A stretch of 64,000 nt of DNA from positions 186,001 to 250,000 of the forward strand of contig JANSYI010000007.1 in assembly GCA_024742475.1 (NCBI GenBank). Reading direction: 5' to 3'. Below, piece after piece: positions 26,173 through 35,700 of the stretch (position 1 is the first letter of the stretch; the number at the start of each line of letters is the position of its first letter). This DNA is from a bacterium. GTDB taxonomy: Bacteria; Myxococcota_A; Polyangia; Nannocystales; Nannocystaceae. The translations under genes were made by a program, and so were the position numbers. The notes under the pieces are model-generated. The model made no database searches, was not told the origin of the DNA, and saw only the letters and a program-made list of their open reading frames with translations.

Positions 26173-29100
26173 CGGGGTGCCTCCTGGGCCTGCACGCCAA
26201 AGGCGTGCATCGAGTAGATCGGGCGGCCGTCGACCACCAAGATGCCCTCCGCCTCGACCCGCTTGGCGGCCGGATCGACGCTGCGGATGTGCACCTGCAC
26301 GCGCACGGTGGTGGCGGTGGGCACGACCTGCCCGCGGTACTCCCAGCGGTGCTCGAGGCCCAGCGGCATCGTGCAGAAGCGGGCGTTCGGGCCTAGGTCG
26401 AAGCGGTCGATCGCGTAGACCTTGAGCAGCTGCAAGAACGCCTCGAGGCCGAGCGAGCCCGGCCAGACCGGGTCTTCATGGAAGTGCGCGGCGAAGAACC
26501 AGAATTCCGGGTCGACGTCGATCGCCCCCTCGAGGAAGCCCTGGCCGTGGGCGCCTGCGTCGTCGACCCACAGGTCCACGCGGTCGATCATGCGCCACTT
26601 CTGCGTGGGCATGGGCGCGGTGCCCGGGACCCGCATCGGCGTGCGCGAGCGGCTGCGCTGCGCGGGCGAGAGCACGTGAGGGGTCACGTCGCGCAGGCCC
26701 TTCTGCTCGGCGAGCGCGCCCTCGGTGAAGAAGCCGAAGTAGGTCGTGCCCGTGTGGATTGGGTCGCCGTCCTCGCCGTAGACCCCGAAGTCGAAGTGCT
26801 GAATGATCATGCCTCCGGACTTGGAGACCCGCGTCATCGCGGCCCGCATGACGAGCACCTGCTCGTCGTCGCGCACGGCCCGGTGCAGCGTGGCCGCCCC
26901 GCCGAGGTTGCGGAACTTGAGGTCCACGTCGGCGGTCAGCGCCGAGCCGGCGTAGGCCGCCAGCCACCCGCACGCCTGCAGCCCGATCTCGAGCAGGACC
27001 GCGAAGGCGATGTCGTCTTGGCGGTTGGCCTCGAGCGTCCACGCCCACGTGTCGCGGTCGACCTCGGCCACGCAGTCGGCCCCGGCCTCGCACACGAACG
27101 GCGCGCCGCGGACTTGGGGCACGCGGTCCATGAACTGGAACGGTGCCCCGGGCAGCCGGGCGATTTTGCGGCCCGAGCCGTCCGTGCCGTCGAAGAGCGC
27201 ATAGGGGGCGCCGAAGGCTTCGCTGGGCTTGCCGTAGGCGTAGGCTTCGAGGCTGGCCTTGTCGTAGACGCGGGGCGAGGGCGCATCGGAGGAGGCCCCC
27301 CAGCGCGCGCGCAGCTCGTCGGCGGTGACGCCCCGCAGCTGGCACGACATGTCCTCGATGTCCACGATGCGCTTGCCGTCGGCAAACATCGTGGCATCGC
27401 AGATCACCCACGGCTCGGGGTCGGCCCCGAACTCGCGCATGGTGATGCGGTAGGTGACGACCTTGGTGTGCTCGAGCACCTGCCCGCGGCACTTGAGCCG
27501 GCTGCGCACGCCCAAGCGGGGCTCGAACGACGCCTCGGGGCCGCCCACCCAGCCCAGCGAGAGCAGAAACACTCGCAGCGTGTGCAGGCAGCACTCGTAC
27601 ATGAGCGTGCCGGGCATGACGGGGTCGTCGGAGAAGTGACAGGTGATGAACCACGCGTCGGGGGGAATGTCCGCCTCGCCCTCGACGACGCCGAGCCCGA
27701 ACGTGCCGCCGCCGGGGTCGAGCGCGGTGATTCTGTGGACCAGGTCCATCGGCGCGCCGGGCAGCGTGCGGGGCTGCGCGACGCCCAGGTCCGCAAACGC
27801 CTCGCCGAACGCGGCGACCAGATCGCCGCCCCGCAGCGCCTCGAGGGCCTCGGAGTCCAGCGTGTGCCGGGTCGCGGGGGCAAACGTGGGCCGGTCGGCG
27901 AGCGCGCTGCGGGAGCGCTGCGCCTGCAGGCCTCCATCGACGACGCCCTTGCCCGCGGCGAGCTCGGCCTCGGTGAAGAAGCCCGCGCATCCGTCGCGCA
28001 TCGTCATGAGCGGCTGGCCGTCGACGGTGGCGTCGAAGGCAAAACGAAACAGCCAGGTGTCGCCCTGGCGGAAGAACCGCTCGATGCGGATGTCGTAGTG
28101 GATGACGGCCCCGACGGTGGGCAGGCGGTCGTGGAAGGTGACGGTGGCGTCGAGCAGGCGATAGACCGCCAGGCCCTTGGTCTGCGCGTCGATGCCGAGG
28201 AACGCCGAGAGGAACAGGTCGGCCTGGCCCGCCTCGACGGCCACGCAGGTGGGGATGCGGCCCGCGTCGAGGTACCAAAGCCCCTCGCGCACGTCGTGCT
28301 CGGTGACCACGCGGCCATGGGACATCGAGTGGGGCTCGCCCTCGATCTCGAGAATCCGGTCGACGAGCATGAGCGGCTCGGCCGGGAGACGGACCCGCGT
28401 GGGGTGGGCGTCGGCCGCCGCGTAGCTGGGCCCGAGCACATCGCCGATGCGGCCCACGGCGAACGCGAGGCAGGCGGCCCGATCGAGGGCGCGCGGGGGT
28501 GCTGTGTCGGTCCAGGTCGAGGTCTGCGGCGCCGCGACGGGGCCCCTGCCGCGCTGATGCAGCATGGCCGTCGCCGCGTCCATGAACGCGCGCTGGGAGG
28601 CGAGGAAGGCCGCGTGGGCGTCGGCGGTGGCCGACAAGGGGGCGAGCCAGGCTGGAGAGCCCGTGGGGGCGTGGTGGCGCGTGGGCGTCGGCATGGGCGT
28701 CGGCACGGGGAGCTCGGGCGCAGGCGGGGCGCTCTCTTGGGCGGCCGCAAGCGGACCCAGCGGCGCGCGGCCGACCTCGATGCGCACCGACTCCTCGTCG
28801 GAAGGCAAAGGGGTCGAGCGCTCGAACGTGTCGGGGGCGTGCAGCGGCGACAGATCCATCGGCACCCTGTGCGTGGCCAGCCACCCGAGCAGCCGCGCGA
28901 TCGCGCCGCGTCCGTTGCTGGTGGGCGAGGACACCGACCGAGCGAAGAACGGCCGCTCCCCCCACCCCGTCAAGATCGCGTCGATCATCCGCGTGCACGA
29001 CGCTCCAGGGCCCAGCTCGACGAAGAGGCGCACGCCGTCGCGCCACGCCTGGCGGATCACCGCGGGGTAGTCCAGACCGTCGACGGCCTGTGCGGTGACC

Positions 29101-32100
29101 GAGTCGGCCGCGGTGTCCTGCGTGACGCGGTAGCTCTTGCCCCACGCGCCGCTGTAGAAGCGGACGCCCTCGGGGGCCTGGGTCGGCAGCACGTGCAGCG
29201 CTCGGTAGGCGTCCTCCACGTCCCGCACCACGTCGCAGTGCACCGTGGTCACGCCCTGCAGGGGGTGGAAATCGGCGCCCAGCGCCTCGACCGAGCGCAT
29301 CACCGCCGCCCTGTCTCCGCCCACGACGCACGCGCGCGGCGTGTTGACGATGAGCCGATACGCCCGGTCCTCGCCGGCCAGCGCCGCGTCGACGGCGGCC
29401 GCGTCGGCCTGCACGACCCCGAGCGCCCAGTCGACGCGCTCGCCCTCGGCCAGCCCCCAGCGCCGCGCGACCGCCTGGGCCGGCCCAGTGAGATCGGTGG
29501 CGAACAGCGGGCTGTGGGCCACGCGCTCGAGCATGCCCTCGCGGTCGGACCACGCGCCCAGCGAGAACAGCCCCGCGGTCTCGCCGAGCGAGTAGCCGAT
29601 GACAGCGTCCGGCTGCACGCCGAAGCGCCTCACCGCGTCGGAGGCCAGCGTGCCCAGCGTGACCTGGGCCAAGATCAACCCCCGCGCGTCTCGCCCTTGG
29701 GTCTGCGGGTCGCTCGACCAGCACAGGTCCGCCTGCAGCTGGCTGCGCAGGTGCCCGTACGCGGTCTCTTGGCGCGCGGCCACCTCGGGGAAGTCGAGCA
29801 GGAGCCGCCGGCCCATGCCCACGAACTGGCTGCCCGATCCGGGGAAGACGAACGCCAGATCCCCTTGGGGACCCAGCGGCGCCTCGGTGAACATCACCCG
29901 GCCCTCGCCGCGCGGCGTCAGCGGGCCACCGCTTCTCAGCTCGGGGGCGATGGAGCGGGCCAACCGTGCGACCTCGCGGACGTCGCGACAGACCATCGAC
30001 AGGGCCAGCGCGCCCTCGCGGGTGTCATGTTCGTGGTGCCATCCACGGGCGAGCGCGGCGATCGGCCGGCCCTGCAGGTCCTCGGCGACCGCGGCGAGGC
30101 GGTCCAGGCCGCCGGCCAGCGCCTGGCGGTCGTCTCCGGCGACGACGAACAGGGCCTCGTGCACCGGCGGCGTCCAGGGGCGGACGTGTGCGGCGTGCTC
30201 GCGGAGGATCGCGTGCGCCACGTGCCCCATCGACGAGAGCGCCGCGACGGCGATCGTGCGCGGGCCCTCGGCGCGGTCGTGCACCCAGCGCTGCGCCCCG
30301 CCGCCCACGGCATGCATGGCGCGGGGTGAGGGGGAGTCGAGCACGTGGTGGTGCAGGCGGAGGGCCGAGGCGACGACGCTGGCCAGGGCTGCCGCGGCGC
30401 CGACATGCCCCCATCGGCGCGCCGTGGACAGATGCAGCGCCGCAGGCTGCTCGACTTCGGCACCGCGCCAGCGCGCCGACCCGCTGTGATCGAGCACGCC
30501 CACCGCGTCCAGGCAAGCGTCCACTCGGGCGCGCTCCAGGCTGCGGTGCACGGCGGCGCGCGTGGGCTCGGGTCGAAGCGCGCCACTGCTGCTCGCGGAT
30601 CCAAAGCCCTCGAGCGTGGCGTAGATCCGCTCGCCGCGGTCCAGGGCGTCGGAGCGCCGCATCAGCACCAGGGCGGTCGCGCCCTCGGCCGGCGTCCCCG
30701 CGGAGGTGGCCGCCTCCGAGCCCACGCACCCGCGCACGTCGCCCTCGAGGCCGACGGCGCCCACGAGCGCGAGGTCGATCTCGCCGTCCTGCAGGGCCCG
30801 TCCGGCGACCTGCAGCGCCGTCAGGCCCGAGCTCTCCTCGCTGCTGAGCGTGTAGCTCGGCCCGCCGAAGCGCAGCTCCCTGGCGACCCGGCTGGCGCCC
30901 ACGCTGGCCAGCCCGCCCATGGTGCGGTCGGCCGACAGCGCGGGCCCGAGCGCGTCGCACAGCCCCTCGACCCACGCCTCGAACGCGGGCCCCTCACCCG
31001 GCCTGCCCAGCGCGCGGGCCCATTGCGGCGCCCGGGCGCGGACGACCCAGCGCAGGTGGTAGTCGGTCGTGCCGAAGTCGAGTTCGACGCCCGCGAACAC
31101 CCCACAGCGAGCGCCCTCGGGCCGCGGCTGTTCGCTTTGTAGGTCTGCCATCGCCTCGTCGGCCACGCCGAGCAGGAGGACCTGCTGGGGCAGCAGCTGT
31201 GCGAGCTCGCTGGGGGGGATGCGAAAGCGTCCCAGCGGGACATCGAGCGCCTCGATGAACCACCCCGGCACAGACTCCAGGTCGCCGAAGCGGGCCTTGG
31301 GCGCGGGCGCGTCGTCGTTGGCATCGTCGAAGAGGCGCTCGCGCAGCGCGTCCAGCGTCCGCCATTTGCCGATGTGCCCTCCGAGACCGACGATGGCCAG
31401 GGGCTCGCGCCTCGGGGCTGGCACGGCGACGCTGACCCGCTGCGGCGCGGCATCGCCGGGGGACTCGAGCAGCACGTGAGCGTTGGTGCCACCGAAACCG
31501 AACCCCGAGACGGCCGCTCTGCGCGGACGGCCGGTCTGCGGCCACGCCGTCGCCTCGCGCGGCAGCACGAGCCCGGAGCCCTCCGTCTGCAGGCGCTCGT
31601 CGGGGGCGCGCAGGTTGGCGATCGGCGGGATGACCCTGCCCTTCATCGCGTGCAGCGCTCGCAGGACCGCGACCGCGCCCGCCCCGGTGAGCAAGTGGCC
31701 GACGTTGGCCTTCGAGGCGCCCAGGTGGGCAGGCGCGGCGTGGCCCGTGCCCTCGGCCCGAAGCTGGCGCAGGCTCTCGAACTCGATCGCGTCACCGACG
31801 GGTGTGCCGGTGGCGTGGCACTCGACCAGCTCGACGTCGCCGGGGACCCAGCCCGCCTGGGCATACGCGGCGCGCATCGCCCGGAGCTGCCCCTCGGAGC
31901 TCGGCGCCAGCAGCCGCCCGTCCACGTCGTTCGACAGGCCGGTGCCCCGCACGAGCGCATGCACGGTGTGCCCGTGGGCCAGCGCGTCGTCGAGTCGCTC
32001 CAAGGCGATCACCGCCGCGCCCTCCCCCACCACGAGTCCATCTCCGGCCGCATCGAACGGGGCGCATCGGCCCGTGGGGCTCAGGGCGCCCAGCTGGGAG

Positions 32101-32777
32101 AATCCCATCTGGGTGTACAGGGCGCTCGGTCGCGAGAGGCCGCCCGTGAGGACCAGGTCGGCCTCCCCTCGGCGCAGCTTGCCGGCCGCGAGGTGGATCG
32201 CGAACAGGGACGAGGCACACGCCGCGTCGAGCGTGAAGGCGTCACCGCCCAAGCCGAGCGTCCGGGCCAGGACGCCCGCGGGCAGCCCCGCGACCCAGCG
32301 ATTCCACATGGACGGCGGCGGCTCGGGCGTCAGCGGCAAGCCCAGCCGCGCCTCGATCTGGCGCCCCACGACCCACTGCGACAGCGCGTTGGCGCCGTCG
32401 GTGGGCAGCACGATGTTGCCGAGCACCACCGCGGTTCGCTCGCGTTTTGTGTGCGTCAGGCCCGAGAACGCCTGTGACGCCGCGGCGAGCAGCACCTGCA
32501 CGGAGGGGTCCAGGGCCGCGCGCTCGTGCTGCAGCAGGTCGAAGCCCGGCAGCGGGACCTGCCACGCGCCGTCGTCGAGCAGGCCCGCGCGCAGGCTCCG
32601 GACGCGATCGGGCGCCGGCCCTACGGAGGACACTGCGTCCTGCGGGGACAGGGTCCATCGTCCCGGCGGTACCTCGGTGGCGGCGTCGATGCCACGGGCG
32701 ACCAACGCCCCGAAGGCCTCCACGGTGGAGGCTCCGGGGAGCACGGCTCCCAGCGAGACGATGGCGATGGGCGACAT
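26169..32777 (-). CDS. pfa3: PUFA synthase subunit Pfa3: KS-CLF-AT-DH-DH
   Basis: 2202 residues. Domains in order: ketosynthase (about 1-435; Cys187 in DAACASS, ECHATGT, KANVGHLL); chain-length-factor-like second ketosynthase (about 460-730) whose active Cys is replaced (LSSEESSG); acyltransferase (about 970-1300; Ser1063 in GYSLGE); a Pro-rich linker (about 1340-1430); and two FabA-like double-hotdog dehydratases (about 1460-1825 and 1875-2200) with active His near 1714 in HFSDDPVMPG and near 2097 in HFHEDPVWPG. There is no acylglycerol-phosphate acyltransferase at the end, which some myxobacterial Pfa3 proteins carry. It starts 3 bp after pfa2 and overlaps oleA. Confidence 0.93.
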   Translation of the reverse strand: MSPIAIVSLGAVLPGASTVEAFGALVARGIDAATEVPPGRWTLSPQDAVSSVGPAPDRVRSLRAGLLDDGAWQVPLPGFDLLQHERAALDPSVQVLLAAASQAFSGLTHTKRERTAVVLGNIVLPTDGANALSQWVVGRQIEARLGLPLTPEPPPSMWNRWVAGLPAGVLARTLGLGGDAFTLDAACASSLFAIHLAAGKLRRGEADLVLTGGLSRPSALYTQMGFSQLGALSPTGRCAPFDAAGDGLVVGEGAAVIALERLDDALAHGHTVHALVRGTGLSNDVDGRLLAPSSEGQLRAMRAAYAQAGWVPGDVELVECHATGTPVGDAIEFESLRQLRAEGTGHAAPAHLGASKANVGHLLTGAGAVAVLRALHAMKGRVIPPIANLRAPDERLQTEGSGLVLPREATAWPQTGRPRRAAVSGFGFGGTNAHVLLESPGDAAPQRVSVAVPAPRREPLAIVGLGGHIGKWRTLDALRERLFDDANDDAPAPKARFGDLESVPGWFIEALDVPLGRFRIPPSELAQLLPQQVLLLGVADEAMADLQSEQPRPEGARCGVFAGVELDFGTTDYHLRWVVRARAPQWARALGRPGEGPAFEAWVEGLCDALGPALSADRTMGGLASVGASRVARELRFGGPSYTLSSEESSGLTALQVAGRALQDGEIDLALVGAVGLEGDVRGCVGSEAATSAGTPAEGATALVLMRRSDALDRGERIYATLEGFGSASSSGALRPEPTRAAVHRSLERARVDACLDAVGVLDHSGSARWRGAEVEQPAALHLSTARRWGHVGAAAALASVVASALRLHHHVLDSPSPRAMHAVGGGAQRWVHDRAEGPRTIAVAALSSMGHVAHAILREHAAHVRPWTPPVHEALFVVAGDDRQALAGGLDRLAAVAEDLQGRPIAALARGWHHEHDTREGALALSMVCRDVREVARLARSIAPELRSGGPLTPRGEGRVMFTEAPLGPQGDLAFVFPGSGSQFVGMGRRLLLDFPEVAARQETAYGHLRSQLQADLCWSSDPQTQGRDARGLILAQVTLGTLASDAVRRFGVQPDAVIGYSLGETAGLFSLGAWSDREGMLERVAHSPLFATDLTGPAQAVARRWGLAEGERVDWALGVVQADAAAVDAALAGEDRAYRLIVNTPRACVVGGDRAAVMRSVEALGADFHPLQGVTTVHCDVVRDVEDAYRALHVLPTQAPEGVRFYSGAWGKSYRVTQDTAADSVTAQAVDGLDYPAVIRQAWRDGVRLFVELGPGASCTRMIDAILTGWGERPFFARSVSSPTSNGRGAIARLLGWLATHRVPMDLSPLHAPDTFERSTPLPSDEESVRIEVGRAPLGPLAAAQESAPPAPELPVPTPMPTPTRHHAPTGSPAWLAPLSATADAHAAFLASQRAFMDAATAMLHQRGRGPVAAPQTSTWTDTAPPRALDRAACLAFAVGRIGDVLGPSYAAADAHPTRVRLPAEPLMLVDRILEIEGEPHSMSHGRVVTEHDVREGLWYLDAGRIPTCVAVEAGQADLFLSAFLGIDAQTKGLAVYRLLDATVTFHDRLPTVGAVIHYDIRIERFFRQGDTWLFRFAFDATVDGQPLMTMRDGCAGFFTEAELAAGKGVVDGGLQAQRSRSALADRPTFAPATRHTLDSEALEALRGGDLVAAFGEAFADLGVAQPRTLPGAPMDLVHRITALDPGGGTFGLGVVEGEADIPPDAWFITCHFSDDPVMPGTLMYECCLHTLRVFLLSLGWVGGPEASFEPRLGVRSRLKCRGQVLEHTKVVTYRITMREFGADPEPWVICDATMFADGKRIVDIEDMSCQLRGVTADELRARWGASSDAPSPRVYDKASLEAYAYGKPSEAFGAPYALFDGTDGSGRKIARLPGAPFQFMDRVPQVRGAPFVCEAGADCVAEVDRDTWAWTLEANRQDDIAFAVLLEIGLQACGWLAAYAGSALTADVDLKFRNLGGAATLHRAVRDDEQVLVMRAAMTRVSKSGGMIIQHFDFGVYGEDGDPIHTGTTYFGFFTEGALAEQKGLRDVTPHVLSPAQRSRSRTPMRVPGTAPMPTQKWRMIDRVDLWVDDAGAHGQGFLEGAIDVDPEFWFFAAHFHEDPVWPGSLGLEAFLQLLKVYAIDRFDLGPNARFCTMPLGLEHRWEYRGQVVPTATTVRVQVHIRSVDPAAKRVEAEGILVVDGRPIYSMHAFGVQAQEAPR

Positions 32778-32780
32778 GCG

Positions 32781-35700
32781 CTACTCGACGCGGTTTCGGG
32801 TGAATGCCTGTGCGAGGCCGGGATCGAGGGTGAACTCGGCGCCGGTCAGCTGCGCCAGCGGGGTGCCGCTGCGGTCGAACCAATCGAGGTCGGCGACCAC
32901 GCGGGCGCCGGAGCGCTCCGCGATGCGAACCCCGAGCTTGGTGCCCTCGGCCGGGAACGGTCGGAACTGCCGGTACGCGCCCAGCTTGCTCGGCAGCGAC
33001 GGGCTGCCGGCCTGTGTCGCGCTCCAGACGATGACCGCCTGCAGGCCGCAGTCGATGGCGAGCGGCTCGGTGATCCAGCGGCCCCGCACTGGCGCCTGCA
33101 TCCACTCCTTGGGGCGCGGGGCGCCGCGGACGGTCGCGTTGATGCCCGGCGCGGCCAGGCCGTCGATGCTCGTGATCCCCTGGAACGCGCTGCCGTGAAA
33201 CAGCCGCGTGGCGTAGACACGATCGACGGGCTCGCCATAGGCCGGCAGCTCCCCGCGCGTCGCGTTGTCCCGGCTCGCGGGCGTCTCGGAGGCGAGCACG
33301 ACGGTCGTGCGGGCGTGTACCACCGCGTGGCCGTTGTCGCCGCCGGAGCACAGGCTCATGGGGACACGGAACTGGCTTCCGCTGCGCTCGGCCGGAGACG
33401 CCTCGATGCGCAGCGCGACCGTGTCGGCCCGCCCCAGCTTCACGCCGCGGTAGACCTCGAGCCCTTCGAGCCCGACGAAGCGCAGGCCCGGGTGCGCGGC
33501 GGTGGCCGCGTGCGCGAACCACTCCAGCATCATCGCGGCGGGCAGGACTGCCTTGCCCCCGATGGCGTGGCTGGCGAGAAACGGGTGGTCCTCGACGCCC
33601 ACGGTGCGGGCGAACACCGTCTCTCCGCGGCCGCTGCCGGCGGCAGGGGGCTCGGAGTACAGCACCGCGCCGGGCAGCGCCGAGCCCTCTCCAAGCACGA
33701 CGACCTCGACCCCGGTGTCGCGGCCGAGCAGGTCGAGCAAGGTCTGCGCGCCTGCCGACAGGCCGATCGTGCGGACCCCCTCGGCGGCGAACATCTTCGC
33801 CAGCGCGGGCGTGACCATGCCGCCGTCCCAGGGACCCCAGCATGCCGAGCGCACGCGAACGTGCGGGTGCGCGGCGGCGAAGCGCTGCGCGAGCTTGTTG
33901 AGCACCTCGTTGGCCATGGCGTAGTCGGCCTGCCCCACCCGCCCGAATCGGGCGGTCGAGCTGCTGAACATCACCAGCATCCGCAGCTGCGCGGGGTCGA
34001 TGGCCGCGAGCAGGTGCTCGGCTGCGCGCACCTTGGTGTCGTAGACCCGCGCCAGGTCGGCGTCGGTCTTGTCGGTGATCACCTTGTCGGCGAGCACGCC
34101 CGCGCCGTGGACGAGGCCGCGGACGGGCCCGTGCGCGGCGGTCACCTCCGCGACCACCCCCCGCACGGCGTCGGCGTCTCGGACGTCGCAGCTGCGGTAG
34201 AGGGCACGCGCGCCGGTGGCCTCGATCGCAGCGAGCGTCTCGCGGATCTCCGCCGCGCTCTTGGCCGCCCAGACGGCGTCACGCAGGGCCGCGGGCGTCG
34301 CGGGCGGGTTGGGCCCGCCGAGAATGGCCGCGCGGATCTCGGCCTCGGTGTGGGCCCCCTCGAGGGCTCCTGCGGGCCCCGGCATGGGTGAGCGGCCCAG
34401 CAGGACCAGCGTGCAGGGGCTCTGGGCCGCGAGGGCTCTTGCGATCTGGGCGGTCACCCCTCGGGCGCCTCCGGTGACGAGCACGACGTCGCCGGCCTCG
34501 AGCACGGGCTGCGCGGGCGCGGCGGCCCCGAGGGCGTCGAGGGCGGGCGTACACAAGGCACCGCCGTGCACCCCGAGTTCGACCGCGTCGGCGCCGAGCG
34601 CCTTGGCGGCCTCCCCGAGATCCCCCAGGGCCTCGACGTCGATGGAGTGCACGATGCAGTCGTCCCACTCGCGCGCCGCGGTCTTGGCCAGCCCCGCGAA
34701 GGCGCCGTGCAGCGGATGCTTCGTGCCCGAGAGCCCGAACGCGCCCCCCATGCGGGTGACGAAGGCGAGCAGCGCCCCGGAACGGAGAGAGCCGCGGGCG
34801 TCCCGGGTCCACGCAAACGCCTGCTTGACGAAGGCGTGGTCGGCTTGCAGCGGCGGGACGATGACCAGGCCCGCGGCGTCGGCGGGCAGCGGGTCGGCGT
34901 CCCCGAGCGCGCGCGCGTCGAGCCCCGCCTCGCGCAAGACCGAGGCCGCCTCCTGTGCGTCGCCCTTGACCCACACGACGCCCTGCGCGAGCGGCCGGGT
35001 CTGCGCGGGAACGAAGGCCGCAGGCCGCACGACGTAGCGGTCGAGCGTGGTCGCGGCGTCCGTTGTTGCAGCTTCGGCGGCGGGGGCCTTCGCGGCGACG
35101 TCGTGCGCCTCGGTGGGGGCGCCGCCCAGGGCCTGCACCACATCCGCGAGCGTCTGCAGCGTGCCGAGCTGATCGGGGCTGACCGCCGGGAGTTCGGGCC
35201 GCTGCTCTTGCAACGCCGAGAGGATCTCGACGCGCTTGATCGAGTCGATGCCCAGGTCGGCGTCGAGCCCCATGCTCGGCTCGAGCATCTCGACGGGGTA
35301 GCCCGTCTTCTCCGAGACCACGGCGAGCAGGGCCTGCAGCACGCCCGAGCGCTGCGGGGCGGCCGGGGCCTGCGGAGGGGTCGCGGCCGTCGACGACGAA
35401 CCGCCGAGGTGCTCGATGACGTCGGCGAGGGTCTGCAGGCTGCCCAGCTGCTCGGGGCCGATGACCGGCAGGTCGGGTCGACGCTCTTGCAGCGCGGAGA
35501 GGATCTCGACGCGCTTGATCGAGTCGATGCCGAGGTCGGCGTCCAGGCCCATGCTCGGCTCGAGCATTTCGACGGGGTAGCCCGTCTTCTCCGAGACCAC
35601 CGCCAAGACGGCGCCGGACACATTCGACGCGGAGGGCGCGGGCTTCGGCGCCGGCCCGCGGGGCGAGGCCTCGGCTGCGCCGCCGCCGAGGTGCTCGATG

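Noticed and set aside
26478..30329. Long plus-strand open frame of over 1200 codons opposite pfa3
   Set aside because: Antisense shadow of a very GC-rich gene; the translation is Arg/Gly/His/Val-rich without any domain, while the other strand gives clear Pfa3 domains.
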